DNA of 64,000 bases, taken from positions 2,086,975 to 2,150,974 of the forward strand of contig LT984854.1 in assembly GCA_900258555.1 (NCBI GenBank), written 5' to 3'. A program made the translations under genes and the position numbers. The notes below the pieces were generated by a model, which saw nothing but the letters and a program-made list of their open reading frames with translations, searched no databases and had not been told where the DNA came from. Of the stretch, positions 26,904-36,092 are shown in pieces (the stretch's first letter is position 1; each line of letters begins with the position of its first letter). The stretch comes from an uncultured Desulfobacterium sp. (lineage in GTDB: Bacteria; Desulfobacterota; DSM-4660; Desulfatiglandales; Desulfatiglandaceae).

Positions 26904-27724
26904 TCGATTACCTCCTCTACCACCAGTTCAGGCCAGACCAATTCACGAAGCTTCCATTCTACAAAATTTTTGAGAGTCTGCTGAGATGCCTTACACACGG
27001 CGCAAGTCCCCCTGGTCGCCACCAATACACGGTTACCTATAACATCAATCAGGGCAATGTCTCCGCCGTCGTTTTGCAGTGACGGCCTGATTTCTCTTTC
27101 AAGCGTCTCTTCAATCTTTCTGATCTTCTCGATATTAGTCAGCTTCGGTCTTACAACGGGCCTTTCAACTTCTTTGATCTTCGCAATAATTTCTCGAATT
27201 CTATCATGGCACTTTTCGCACCCGCCTCCCGCCTTTGTATAATTGGTTATCTCCTCGACGGTGGTAAGGTGGTTTTCCCTTATGGCTCGTTCGATCTCAA
27301 GATCTGTTACCCCAAAGCACTCGCAGATTATCTCGCCTTCCTGCTCCTTTTGAGGCTCCCCACGGTAATGGGCCAGTGCCTTTTCCAGGGCCTGGCGGCC
27401 CAGCACAGAGCAGTGCATCTTTTCCTTGGGAAGACCACCCAACGAATCCGCGATGTCCTGGTTTGTGATTTTTTCCGCCTCATTTATGCTTCTTCCCTTC
27501 AGCATCTCTGTCAGGGCAGAGGCAGAGGCAATAGCGCTTGCGCATCCGAATGTCTGGAATTTTGCGTCTTCAATGATCCCGTTATTGTCAATTTTCAGGG
27601 TCAGTTTCAAGGCGTCCCCGCATGCCATGCTTCCAACTTCTCCAATGGCGTTTGCATTGTCCACCTCTCCCGAGTTACGCGGATTAAGGAAGTGTTCTCT
27701 TACCTTGTCCGTATATTCCCACAT
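26900..27724 (-). CDS. nifU: Fe-S cluster scaffold NifU (IscU-like, BFD-like and Nfu domains)
   Basis: A 274-residue three-domain scaffold. Residues about 1-125 are IscU-like with conserved Cys in ACGDALK, TFGCASAIASA and HCSVLGRQAL. Residues about 130-185 are the [2Fe-2S] BFD-like domain (CECFGV and CEKCHDRI). Residues about 200-274 are the Nfu domain with CAVCKAS. The domain order is that of Azotobacter NifU, used as the general assembly system in many anaerobes. It is immediately upstream of nifS and 31 bases after the glycosyltransferase gene. Confidence 0.95.
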   Translation of the reverse strand: MWEYTDKVREHFLNPRNSGEVDNANAIGEVGSMACGDALKLTLKIDNNGIIEDAKFQTFGCASAIASASALTEMLKGRSINEAEKITNQDIADSLGGLPKEKMHCSVLGRQALEKALAHYRGEPQKEQEGEIICECFGVTDLEIERAIRENHLTTVEEITNYTKAGGGCEKCHDRIREIIAKIKEVERPVVRPKLTNIEKIRKIEETLEREIRPSLQNDGGDIALIDVIGNRVLVATRGTCAVCKASQQTLKNFVEWKLRELVWPELVVEEVIE

Positions 27725-27755
27725 AATGTTCCTCCGTTAGTTCATATGAAAAAGT

Positions 27756-28787
27756 CTATATCTTTTCAATCAATGCCAGGACATCCTCGACGCTGATATT
27801 TTCAAGACACCTTTGTCTTCGGCACGCACGTTGTATCTCTCGATCGCAGGGGCTGCATCCTGTCTCAGCCATTAACCAAAATGCCTGTCTTCCCCTGGGC
27901 CCCCAGACCATAGGATCAGTAGGTCCGAAAATGGCCACAGTGGGCAGGCCCAAAGCGGCCGCCAGGTGTGTTACACCGGAATCATTACCTATAAAAAGTC
28001 CTGCATGACTCAACAGTGCGGCTAACCTCGTAACGGGCAGGTCATGGATAATATAAGGGGATATCCCGCATAAACCGTCCAATGTCTCCCGCACGGTCTT
28101 ATCATCGGCCGGCCCCTGTACAATTAAGAGCGTTTGTGATTTCCCCGCGAGTATCCTTCCCAAGTCCGAAAACCGAGGCCAAACCTTTTTGCTTCCCCCT
28201 GCCCCCGGGTGAATCGCTATTATATCTTTATCGCGCCACCCGTTTGAAAAAACAAGTTCCTGAGCCCAATTTTTTTCTTCCTCTCGCAGAAAGATGCCGG
28301 GTTCAGAGACGGAGGTGAAGATACCTATATCAGACAATGACCTAAGATGATGGTCTGTTACATGAATCCTTGTCACCGGAAACGGGGCCAATTGAAAAAC
28401 CCTTTTTACTCCGGCCCTTAAAAGGTTTCCATAAAAAATTCTTGAGCCTAAGAAGACAAAGGCCGCATCAAAGCCCTCAAAATATTTAATCAGTCTTTCC
28501 GGTAATGGAGCATCCTCCACAAAAAAAAAGGCCATATCAGCCTTGTTTATGTCGCATATCCTGTCGGCATATTGGGGACAATCGGCCAGTGACAGCACCC
28601 ACGGCTGCCCCATAAGCTCTAGCCACTTGGGATCGAGCGTCTCTTTTATGGCGGCGATGGCCGGAAGGGTGAGGATAAAATCTCCAAGCGCCCCCTGATG
28701 AATCACCAGTATCCTGCCGCCTCTGACATCCTCCCTTAAGTATGCTCTTGCATCGTACACTTTTGCCGCCATATTCCGACTGGCCAA
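27756..28787 (-). CDS. Glycosyltransferase family 9 (heptosyltransferase-like)
   Basis: A 343-residue GT-B glycosyltransferase of the ADP-heptose:LPS heptosyltransferase family. Landmarks are ILVIHQGALGDFILTLPAI near residue 27 (the family's GxLGD start), IAIHPGAGGSKKVWP in the middle, and GNDSGVTHLAAALGLPTVAIFGPTDP near residue 285 for sugar-nucleotide binding. It probably adds a heptose or related sugar to LPS core on the cytoplasmic side. The late CSPCDREIQRACRRQRCL Cys cluster is common in this group. It leads the gene set glycosyltransferase-nifU-nifS. Confidence 0.9.
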   Translation of the reverse strand: MASRNMAAKVYDARAYLREDVRGGRILVIHQGALGDFILTLPAIAAIKETLDPKWLELMGQPWVLSLADCPQYADRICDINKADMAFFFVEDAPLPERLIKYFEGFDAAFVFLGSRIFYGNLLRAGVKRVFQLAPFPVTRIHVTDHHLRSLSDIGIFTSVSEPGIFLREEEKNWAQELVFSNGWRDKDIIAIHPGAGGSKKVWPRFSDLGRILAGKSQTLLIVQGPADDKTVRETLDGLCGISPYIIHDLPVTRLAALLSHAGLFIGNDSGVTHLAAALGLPTVAIFGPTDPMVWGPRGRQAFWLMAETGCSPCDREIQRACRRQRCLENISVEDVLALIEKI

Positions 28788-29216
28788 CTGAACATACGAA
28801 ATCCTTTCGCTTAAAGCAAGGAATTCTAATACATTCAGGATTAAATTGTAGATGGAAAATTAATAATCAGCTCTGCGATTTCAATGATCATGAAAAGAAT
28901 AGACATGTAAATTTTTTGGCCGCAATAGACAAAAAATGAAAACATTTAAAAAGAACCCTCTGGGATTTCACCGTAGGGCAAAACCCCAGAGGCAGAGGAA
29001 GGAGAAAAGAAGGAACACTTATATACACTGCATAGAAACCACATCTGAAATCCGATGTAAATAGGGCGAACAGCTCATTTTGACAGGCGTTTTTATTGTA
29101 TTCTTGGGACGAGCGGGACATATTCCCGGATTTAATTTTTAAAAAGACGTGAGGCTAAAACAAACGCCTAAAAATTCGAATATTTGTAACCCCTCAATAT
29201 TTTCTGGCTGGCCAGA
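28788..29216. other. Intergenic region with a GC hairpin, no gene recognised
   Basis: A hairpin CCTCTGGG (28957-28964) / CCCAGAGG (28985-28992) is the only clear structure. A minus-strand frame of 77 codons overlaps it but has unusual composition, no ribosome site and no family resemblance. The promoter of the glycosyltransferase-nifU-nifS set should lie in its left part. Confidence 0.5.
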
Positions 29217-29726
29217 TTACTTTTTTGCTTCCCCCAAGATTCGGCGGCCGGTCCAATAATACTTGTCCCAATAATATTCATCAATTTGGGAAACAATAAT
29301 TCCTTTTAGTTTCGAGACATGTACAAACCGGTCTTTACCCAGGAGGATTCCTACGTGACATGTATAATCCGGCGGCTTAAAGAAAACCAAATCACCGGCC
29401 CTAAGATCAGCCCTGTCAACCTCTGAGCCCTCCAACACCTGTTCTTTCGCAGTGCGGGGAAGCTCAATATTAAAGAGGTTTTTATAAACCTCCCTAACAA
29501 GGCCGGAGCAGTCAAAATAATTATCCCCTTCTTGATTGCATTGAGTCTTTTTCAGCCTCATACACTCTTCTCTGATCAGACTTTCGGCCTCAACACCAGG
29601 ATGATACCTTGGGGCGGGCGCCTTATGACGTGCACAAGAAACTGTAAAAATAATGGAAAGAAAGATTATTATTACATTAAGATGACCTTGGGCCTTGAAC
29701 CTTGAGCGATAAGAAAAGGCATTCAT
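29217..29726 (-). CDS. NlpC/P60 peptidoglycan endopeptidase lipoprotein
   Basis: A 169-residue protein with a lipoprotein-type signal (IIFLSIIFTVSCARH). The NlpC/P60 domain covers about residues 50-165, with the catalytic Cys in YFDCSGLVREVY, the first His in CHVGILLG and a third polar His in FVHVSK. The RAGDLVFFK segment is typical. It should cut peptide stems of peptidoglycan in the periplasm, anchored to a membrane. It is divergent from the FHA gene, with AmpG-like permease two genes away, so a link to wall turnover is possible. Confidence 0.88.
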   Translation of the reverse strand: MNAFSYRSRFKAQGHLNVIIIFLSIIFTVSCARHKAPAPRYHPGVEAESLIREECMRLKKTQCNQEGDNYFDCSGLVREVYKNLFNIELPRTAKEQVLEGSEVDRADLRAGDLVFFKPPDYTCHVGILLGKDRFVHVSKLKGIIVSQIDEYYWDKYYWTGRRILGEAKK

Positions 29727-29888
29727 TCTCGGACAACCTCTCAGGTTGTGGAAATGATTATAGCTTCACTCTTGACACAATGTGTAAATTGTAAGTTAAT
29801 ATAGACTTTAATGCAAGGTAGACATATTTTTCCACTTATTCCATCTTGCACACAAGATGGACCATGACACAATTGCTCGGTAAGCCTT

Positions 29889-30962
29889 ATGAAAAGCGCA
29901 CCTGTTATAATTGTACAGCTTATCCACATTGAGGGGCCCATGAAAGGCCGGATTCATGAGTTTTCCGAACCGGAGATCTCCATCGGAAGGCACCCGTCAT
30001 GCAACGTTCAGTTTCCAAAGGACCTTGTCACTATCTCACGGAAACATGCCAGCATTGTCCGGGAAGGCAATCGGTTCAAACTCATAAACCACGGCGCCAA
30101 TGGAACTCTGGTTAACGGGAAGAGGGTTGAGGAAGAATATCTTAATGACGGAGACGTCCTGACTATTGCAGAAGGCGGGCCAAAAGTCAGTTTTTTAACC
30201 GAAATCAAAGAGGGCGAATTCATGCCTCCTCTCTCTTTACGCGAAAGTCCTGTTGTTAAACCTGAGCCGCCGCCGATAATGCCTGAAATGCCCCGAGAGC
30301 CGCAGCCCGTGCGCAAACCCTTTAGCCAACCGGTTGAGCCCCGGTTCTATGAACCCCTGTCGCAAGTTAACGCACCTGATCCGCAGTTTCAGCAGAAGGA
30401 ACCTTTCCCCCCAGCAGGACGTCACGAGCCGACAGCCCACAAGGAGCAGCGAACTGACGCGCCTGTTCAAATACCACCAGACGAGTTTGGGCAAGAAATA
30501 GCCATACAAAAGGTAAGCGTTCCTCTTATTATACAACTTGGGCCGACACTTCGGACTTTCAAGGAGTTGCCCATAACCATCGGAAAAAGACCAGGCTGTG
30601 ATTTTACCATTGATAATCCAGCGATTTCTGACCTCCATGCGCAATTTTTTTTCAGCAAAGATCGCTATTGGATAAAAGATCTTACCGGTAAACAGGCAGT
30701 CTCGATCAACGGCCGACCGATAAAAGTTCAGGCGCCTCTCAATAACAATGATCATCTGGCCCTGAGCGCCTCCGGGCCTCATTTGCGGTTTCTGGGCGGC
30801 GGACGTCTCGCTGAAATCGAAGAATCATCTCAACAAGGACTCGATCAGCAGGATCATGCCCCTAACGGTGAACGTTCCTCTTCTTCTCCCAAAGATCAAC
30901 CTGATAAGGCCGTCAAGGGAGCCAAGTCCATACTCAGTAAATTCTTTCAGAGGGAAAAATAA
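29889..30962 (+). CDS. Protein with two FHA domains
   Basis: A 357-residue cytoplasmic protein. FHA domain one covers about residues 10-95 (GRIHEFSEPEISIGRH, ISRKHASIVREGNRF, NGTLVNGKRV), with the phosphothreonine-contacting Arg, Ser, His and Asn in place. A proline-rich linker of about 100 residues follows. FHA domain two (about 205-300) has ITIGKRPGCDF and ISDLHAQFFF, with partly altered contacts. FHA domains bind phosphothreonine, which fits the Ser/Thr-kinase-like gene at the other end of the window and the FHA-HD-GYP gene. Partner unknown. Confidence 0.88.
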   Translation: MKSAPVIIVQLIHIEGPMKGRIHEFSEPEISIGRHPSCNVQFPKDLVTISRKHASIVREGNRFKLINHGANGTLVNGKRVEEEYLNDGDVLTIAEGGPKVSFLTEIKEGEFMPPLSLRESPVVKPEPPPIMPEMPREPQPVRKPFSQPVEPRFYEPLSQVNAPDPQFQQKEPFPPAGRHEPTAHKEQRTDAPVQIPPDEFGQEIAIQKVSVPLIIQLGPTLRTFKELPITIGKRPGCDFTIDNPAISDLHAQFFFSKDRYWIKDLTGKQAVSINGRPIKVQAPLNNNDHLALSASGPHLRFLGGGRLAEIEESSQQGLDQQDHAPNGERSSSSPKDQPDKAVKGAKSILSKFFQREK

Positions 30963-30979
30963 AAAATCCGATACTAAGA

Positions 30980-32185
30980 GTGATTTTCAGCGGCCGGATG
31001 CTGGTCGCATTTATCATGGGGTTTGCCTGCGGACTGCCGCTTCGTTTAACAATGGGGGTATTGCAGGCATGGATGAAGGAGGATGGCGTTTCACTGACCG
31101 TCATCGGCCTGTTCAGCCTTGTTCAGATCCCCTACGCCTGGAAATTCCTTTGGGCACCTGTTCTTGATTGTTACACTCTGCCGTTCCTCGGCCGCAGAAG
31201 GGGTTGGCTGCTGTCAGCTCAGATCGCCCTTATAGCGGCTATTGCCTGCCTTGGACTTTCAGATCCAAAAAATCATTTCAATATAACGGTTATTTTAGCC
31301 ATAATCGTCGCCTTCTTTAGCGCTACACAGGATATTGTAGTAGACGCGTACAGGCGGGAAGACCTTGCGGATGAAGAATTGGGGCTGGGCTCATCGATGT
31401 ATATGTATGGTTATCAGCTTGGGACACTGCTTGCCTATGGAGGGGGGCTGATTATGGCCGACTATATGACATGGACATCGGTATATATGATCATGAGCGC
31501 CTGCATGCTCCCATGTATTCTGACAACACTTCTGTGTCCTGAACCGGTGATACCAGATGGGACTCCCAAGACAATAAAACAAGCGGTTTTTGATCCCCTG
31601 AGTGATTACTTCAGACGTTCGGGCGCATTATGGGTGCTTGCATTCATTTTTTTTTATAAGATCGGCGACACCATGGCAGGGGCGATGACAACACCCTTTT
31701 ATCTTGATGTTGGATTTTCTAAGTCTCAAATAGGCGCAGTAGCAAAAATCTTCGGAGCGTGGGGCATCTTTGCAGGAGCCTTTGTCGGGGGGCTGATTAT
31801 GCTCCGGCTGGGGATAAACAACAGTCTCTGGATATTTGGGATTCTCCAGGCCGTTTCGACGGCCTGTTTCGCCATCTTGGCTGTGTCTGGCCCTAATGCG
31901 GCCTTATTGGCCGGGGTGGTTTCGTTTGAAAACCTGACAAGCGGTATGGGCTCAGCGGCGTTTATCGCCTTTATGGCAAGCATTACCAACAAGAGATTTA
32001 CCGCAACGCAGTATGCCCTATTAACAAGTTTTATGGCCTTTCCCCGGGTAGTAGCCTCAGCGCCGACCGGGATACTTGCAAAAGGACTTGGGTGGGAGGG
32101 CTTTTATATCTTATGCACCCTGGCTGCTATCCCAGGCATATTGCTGTTGCTCAAGTTTGCGCCATGGGAGATCAAAAAAGCCTAA
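30980..32185 (+). CDS. ampG: AmpG-like major facilitator permease
   Basis: A 401-residue MFS protein with about twelve hydrophobic helices. The N-terminal LPLRLTMGVLQAWMKEDGVS and LVQIPYAWKFLWAPVLDCY, and the SATQDIVVDAYRREDL motif, are characteristic of AmpG, which imports anhydromuropeptides for cell-wall recycling. The start is taken as GTG at 30980, 17 bases after the FHA gene; an internal ATG at residue 7 is also possible. It converges with the small selenoprotein candidate, their stop codons overlapping on opposite strands at 32182-32185. Confidence 0.87.
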   Translation: MIFSGRMLVAFIMGFACGLPLRLTMGVLQAWMKEDGVSLTVIGLFSLVQIPYAWKFLWAPVLDCYTLPFLGRRRGWLLSAQIALIAAIACLGLSDPKNHFNITVILAIIVAFFSATQDIVVDAYRREDLADEELGLGSSMYMYGYQLGTLLAYGGGLIMADYMTWTSVYMIMSACMLPCILTTLLCPEPVIPDGTPKTIKQAVFDPLSDYFRRSGALWVLAFIFFYKIGDTMAGAMTTPFYLDVGFSKSQIGAVAKIFGAWGIFAGAFVGGLIMLRLGINNSLWIFGILQAVSTACFAILAVSGPNAALLAGVVSFENLTSGMGSAAFIAFMASITNKRFTATQYALLTSFMAFPRVVASAPTGILAKGLGWEGFYILCTLAAIPGILLLLKFAPWEIKKA

Positions 32186-32340
32186 ACCCGGTCGCAGCTG
32201 ATATAAGCCAACTGAGCTTCTATCTCATCAGAGATGTCCTCTATTCGCAGGCGCCTTTCTGATCCGCATGACCTGCAGACCATAAAAATCCCTGATCATT
32301 TTCTTACAAGAACGAGCCTCGAACCGCATTGACATTTCAT
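32182..32340 (-). CDS. Candidate small selenoprotein with paired Cys motifs (in-frame UGA)
   Basis: From ATG 32338-32340, 52 codons end at TAG 32182-32184, reading MKCQCGSRLVLVRK-UGA-SGIFMVCRSC and GSERRLRIEDISDEIEAQLA then YISCDRV. Cys lie at positions 3, 5, 22, 25 and 49, resembling a small zinc-ribbon or redox protein with CxC, CxxC and a terminal CDRV. A GGAG ribosome site is 8 bases upstream. The UGA at codon 15 (32296-32298) is followed after 13 bases by a 9-bp hairpin with a GGUCA loop, as expected of a SECIS element. From memory, small dual-CxxC proteins with Sec-containing members are known in Desulfobacterota, but I cannot confirm the match. The alternative is a gene broken by a nonsense mutation. 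Confidence 0.65.
32260..32298 (-). promoter_or_regulatory. Candidate SECIS element after UGA codon 15
   Basis: In RNA sense UGGUCUGCA (from 32282) pairs fully with UGCGGAUCA (to 32260), nine pairs including two G-U, closing a five-base GGUCA loop. The loop begins 22 bases after the UGA. The GCAGGUC apex equals that of the E. coli fdhF SECIS, in which GGUC and nearby bases contact SelB. Found by manual folding. Confidence 0.65.
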
Positions 32341-32577
32341 TATTATTTCTCCAGATGATTTCAAGTGGTGGCTTTTTGCAACAGATTTATTACACCATAA
32401 GATCAATACTATCAATATCGTCATAATGATAATAAAAATGACTTAACAGAAAGGACGATTGATTTGGTTTTCAAATTCTGATATGTACAGCTCTTCTTTT
32501 GCGAATTGGTTAGTTTAGTGGTGGTGCTCTATCGCTGAAGGGGATGCATGTTTAATTGCTAAATCCGGACCTTGAAT

Positions 32578-33456
32578 ATGAACAGAATCGGCCGAAATGA
32601 TCCTTGCCCTTGCGGAAGCGGTCTCAAATACAAAAAATGCTGTCTTGCCAAAAAGACCTCTGAAGAGATCGGCGATGTGAAAAACTTATATTATCAGAGA
32701 CATAAAATACAATTGAAGGATAACGGGGCGATTGAGGGAATCAGGGCTGCCGGTCTACTGGCACTGTCTACCCTGGATGTGGCTGAAGCGATCATTAAAC
32801 CCGGAATCACTACGGATGAAATAAACACCATGGTTCATGACTTCACTGTGTCACACGGCGCTGTCCCCGCCCCCCTGAATTATCGCGGTTTTCCAAAGAG
32901 TGTCTGCGTCTCCATCAATGAGGTGATCTGTCATGGCATCCCAGGCAAAAGGGTATTGGCTGACGGCGACATAGTGAACGTGGATGTCACACCTATCCTG
33001 AACGGATTTTATGCTGATGTCAGCAAGACCTTTTTCGTCGGATCCCCCGGAGATGATGCAAAAAAAATTGTAAGCGTTGCAAAGGAATGCCTCAGGTTAG
33101 GAATATCCATGGTAAGACCCGGCAACACCGTAGGGGATATCGGGTGGATAATTCAAAAGTATGCCGAGGGACAAGGCTGCTCTGTTGTTAGGGAGTTTGT
33201 CGGGCACGGAGTGGGCCTTGGCTTTCATGAGCCGCCGCAGATTCCCCATTATGGTCGCAAGGGAAACGGCATCAGGCTGGTGCCTGGCATGGTCTTTACC
33301 ATCGAGCCCATGATAAATCTGGGAGACAGCACTCTCCGTATACTGGAAGACAACTGGACCGCTGTAACCGCCGACGGATCACTGTCGGCGCAGTTCGAGC
33401 AGACCATCCTTGTGACAGAGGATGGCTGTGAAAGCCTTACACCATTTGACCTTTAA
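32578..33456 (+). CDS. map: Methionine aminopeptidase type I with N-terminal SEC-C motif
   Basis: A 292-residue protein from the ATG at 32578 (a TTG two codons earlier is less likely). Residues 1-25 are a SEC-C zinc motif ([16 protein letters not shown]) as in the SecA tail. The rest is a type Ia methionine aminopeptidase that removes initiator Met. The five metal ligands are visible: Asp in [18 protein letters not shown] (two), His in [14 protein letters not shown], Glu in FTIEPMI, and Glu in FEQTILV. The SEC-C extension may aid ribosome or protein docking, as in MAP variants of other bacteria. Confidence 0.94.
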   Translation: MNRIGRNDPCPCGSGLKYKKCCLAKKTSEEIGDVKNLYYQRHKIQLKDNGAIEGIRAAGLLALSTLDVAEAIIKPGITTDEINTMVHDFTVSHGAVPAPLNYRGFPKSVCVSINEVICHGIPGKRVLADGDIVNVDVTPILNGFYADVSKTFFVGSPGDDAKKIVSVAKECLRLGISMVRPGNTVGDIGWIIQKYAEGQGCSVVREFVGHGVGLGFHEPPQIPHYGRKGNGIRLVPGMVFTIEPMINLGDSTLRILEDNWTAVTADGSLSAQFEQTILVTEDGCESLTPFDL

Positions 33457-33468
33457 GAAATTCCATCC

Positions 33469-34404
33469 ATGATCTCAGATCTTATAGAAAAGGCCAAGGG
33501 TCTTGGATTCATATCCTTAGGCGTTTCAAGGGCTGAGACACCCCCTTTTTTTGATCAATTTTCCAAGTGGATTTGCGCCGGCAGACATGGTGAAATGAGC
33601 TGGCTTGAAAGGCACATGGAGATAAGACAGCATCCGCGCAGGTTGCTTGAGGGCTGCAACAGCATAATATCACTTGTCTATCCCTATACCAAAATCAAAC
33701 CATGCACACCCGACGGGTTTACCATAGCCAGGTACAGTGAACCAAAAAAGAACGACTATCACAGGCGCTTGAGGCAGATGTGCCTGGCACTTGCAGAATC
33801 CATATCTGAGCGGTATCCGAAGACAAACTCCAGGATCTGCATTGATTCAGCCCCATTACTGGAGCGAAGTTTTGCATATGCCTCGGGCATTGGATTTATC
33901 GGCAAAAACAATAGCCTTATTATTCCAGGGTACGGATCATATTTTTTCCTTGCGGAAATACTCACAACTGCGCCCCTGCCTGCATATGAAACTTCCCCTA
34001 TGGAAAACCTGTGCGGTCAGTGTAAAAGTTGCATCGAGGCCTGCCCTTCAGGGGCGCTTGAGGCACCCTTCAACCTGGATGCTGCAAAGTGCCTCTCCTA
34101 TCTTACCATTGAGCATAAAGGTCCCACCGACAGATCTGTCGCCATGAAAATGGGCCGTTGCTTCATCGGATGCGATATATGCCAGGAGGTCTGTCCTTAC
34201 AACCATGTAAATGCCCAGGCTGAATCTGAAGAGATCATGTTGCCTTCCACCGAAGAGATACTGAATATGGATGATAGGCAATTTTCGGACACATTTGGTG
34301 ATACCGCCCTCAGCAGGCCCGGCTTATGCAAAATAAAGCAGAATATCCTTGCCATAAGGTCTTTGCCCTCCCGTGATCCAGGTCAGGAAAAAACAATATA
34401 TTAA
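33469..34404 (+). CDS. queG: Epoxyqueuosine reductase QueG
   Basis: A 311-residue cobalamin-dependent reductase that finishes queuosine synthesis in tRNA. Typical segments are MSWLERHMEIRQHPRRLL, the RYSEPKKNDYH stretch, DSAPLLERSFA with the catalytic Asp, GFIGKNNSLIIPGYGSYFFL and two [4Fe-4S] groups, CGQCKSCIEACP and CFIGCDICQEVCPYN. It lacks the C-terminal HEAT repeats found in some family members. It begins 12 bases after map and uses cobalamin, which the cob genes in this window help to make. Confidence 0.94.
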   Translation: MISDLIEKAKGLGFISLGVSRAETPPFFDQFSKWICAGRHGEMSWLERHMEIRQHPRRLLEGCNSIISLVYPYTKIKPCTPDGFTIARYSEPKKNDYHRRLRQMCLALAESISERYPKTNSRICIDSAPLLERSFAYASGIGFIGKNNSLIIPGYGSYFFLAEILTTAPLPAYETSPMENLCGQCKSCIEACPSGALEAPFNLDAAKCLSYLTIEHKGPTDRSVAMKMGRCFIGCDICQEVCPYNHVNAQAESEEIMLPSTEEILNMDDRQFSDTFGDTALSRPGLCKIKQNILAIRSLPSRDPGQEKTIY

Positions 34405-34471
34405 AGCTCCGAATGATCATTGCCGATATCCTGATTAATAAAAAAAAGTCCTATCCCAGGGGTATCATTAT

Positions 34472-35659
34472 ATGGATACAATGTTTAGCGCTCTTTCAGA
34501 TGCGCTGATGTCTTCAACATATACGACCCAGGCCAGTCTGGACGGTCTGTCACAGAATGCGCTCTCACACGGCATTGAGTTATATATGAATGGAGATTAC
34601 CAGGGAGCGGTCAAGGAGTTCAGGCGATCAATAGGCCTTTCCCCGAACTCGGATTATTCTGTTGATGCCGGTAATTACCTTGCAAATGCATATCTCCAGC
34701 TGGATGATGTCGAAAAGGCCATCAGCACTTATCAAAAAAGCATTAGGCTCAATCCCCTAAGGGATGACATCCATGTATCCTTGGGAAACCTCTATTTCGG
34801 TCTCAACCGGTTTGAAGATGCAGAGCAGGAATACAAGGAAGCGGCAAGGATATATCCCGACGCCAACAACTGCTTTTCCCTGGGACAGGCCTATCTTTAT
34901 GGTGGCAAATTAAACGAGGCCGAAACCACATTTGGTAAAGTTAAGTCCATTGCGCCCGGGAGTGCAATGGGCGATTATGGTCTTGGCCAGACATATTCAA
35001 AACAAGGCCGATATGAAAAGGCCATAGAACATTTTCAGCAGGCAATACAAAAAAAGGATGATTTATATGACGCTTACGTAGAAATGGGTTATGCGTATGC
35101 GGATATGGGCAAATACGATGAGGCGAATGAAATAAAAAAACTACTGAATGAAAAAGACCCCTCCCGCGGACTTACCCTGGGAATATATATGTATCAGGTT
35201 AAGAAACCAGGTTTTTCCCTTGCTTATTACCCTGAGGCCTTTGGCTCTTACCCTGCGCGTACGCCCCTGTCTTTCCTCAACTCCTATCTGAAAACTGCAA
35301 ACGCCTCTAAGACATTAAACATAGAGATAGTGTTTGACAAGGAGATGGACAGGGCCTCTGTTGAAAACCTCGCAAACTGGCAGATCACCAGGCAGTATGG
35401 AAGCGGACCTGGAGAGACATATAATTTTGGACTGCCCTTACCATCAACAGAAGTAACGATTCCTTTTATCCCCACCAATGTCTATTATGATAAAGATACA
35501 CTTTCAGCAACCGTTAGATTCAAGGTGACACAAAACAGCACTGCCGATGGGACCATAGATCCTGCACACATCCAGTTTAAATTTCTGGGTAAGGACCTGT
35601 ACGGCCTGTCAATGGACCCTGCCGCAGATCAATACAGTGCCTTTTCAGGTATAGCTTGA
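34472..35659 (+). CDS. TPR protein with C-terminal Ig-like domain
   Basis: A 395-residue protein. Residues about 30-235 contain five to six tetratricopeptide repeats (ALSHGIELYMNGDYQGAVKEF, YLANAYLQLDDVEKAI, HVSLGNLYFGLNRFEDAEQEY, YGLGQTYSKQGRYEKAIEHF, YVEMGYAYADMGKYDEANEI). The C-terminal half has a beta-rich segment with VFDKEMDRASVENLANWQI, the wording of SbsA-like Ig domains in secreted proteins. No signal peptide is seen, so export, if any, would be unusual. Function unknown; it probably acts as a scaffold. Precedes the signalling gene run with a 433-base gap. Confidence 0.72.
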   Translation: MDTMFSALSDALMSSTYTTQASLDGLSQNALSHGIELYMNGDYQGAVKEFRRSIGLSPNSDYSVDAGNYLANAYLQLDDVEKAISTYQKSIRLNPLRDDIHVSLGNLYFGLNRFEDAEQEYKEAARIYPDANNCFSLGQAYLYGGKLNEAETTFGKVKSIAPGSAMGDYGLGQTYSKQGRYEKAIEHFQQAIQKKDDLYDAYVEMGYAYADMGKYDEANEIKKLLNEKDPSRGLTLGIYMYQVKKPGFSLAYYPEAFGSYPARTPLSFLNSYLKTANASKTLNIEIVFDKEMDRASVENLANWQITRQYGSGPGETYNFGLPLPSTEVTIPFIPTNVYYDKDTLSATVRFKVTQNSTADGTIDPAHIQFKFLGKDLYGLSMDPAADQYSAFSGIA

Positions 35660-35804
35660 ATATCCCCCGTTTCAACTGATCAGAGCCTACCTTTCCGCAG
35701 ATTTTCCGTGTCATTAAAGTGACATCGCCGTTGACTTCAGTGTCAAACTCATCTATTCATTTACATTATTTTTTTGCACGAATTACAACACTCAATAGAA
35801 TTAA
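35660..35804. other. Intergenic stretch left of the MITE, no gene
   Basis: No frame or RNA is supported. Short TGACA/TGTCA-type palindromes (CATTAAAGTGACATCG, TTGACTTCAGTGTCAA near 35735) are the only structures. Confidence 0.35.
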
Positions 35805-35954
35805 CCAGGAGGCTGTCCGGGAATAGCAATTTTTTCCAAGATCGAGGCATGCCAGAAAAAATTATCGGAGGCATATGGTTGATATGTTGAGGATAATTTT
35901 TTCGGGCATAACAAAGAGTTTGGGGGAAAGGGCATTCTCGGACAGCCTCCCGGG
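35805..35954. mobile_element. MITE-like hairpin element (AGGAGGCTGTCCGGGAATAGC ends)
   Basis: AGGAGGCTGTCCGGGAATAGC at 35807-35827 is complementary to GCATTCTCGGACAGCCTCCCG near 35932-35952 with a few mismatches. Inside, GAAAAAATTATC (35855-35866) pairs with GATAATTTTTTC (35892-35903). The 150-base unit can fold into one long hairpin and has no gene. Such short inverted-repeat units are typical of MITEs; the parent element is not in the window. Confidence 0.72.
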
Positions 35955-36092
35955 ATTTTACTGCAGATATAAACCGGCATAATTCATGCATAATTCAGAG
36001 GATCATAAGGCGCTATGTCCGAATAATCATAATGACATAACGACAATATTTAAGTATTTTTAAGATGTTAAGAATCATTTCAGGCTGTCAGA

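Noticed and set aside
25728-27724. Nitrogen-fixation gene cluster
   Set aside because: Only nifU and nifS are present, which serve general Fe-S assembly in many anaerobes; no nifHDK is seen.
28888-29121. A 77-codon minus-strand frame
   Set aside because: No ribosome site, no family resemblance, composition rich in Phe/Cys/Ser as in chance frames, and it crosses a hairpin.
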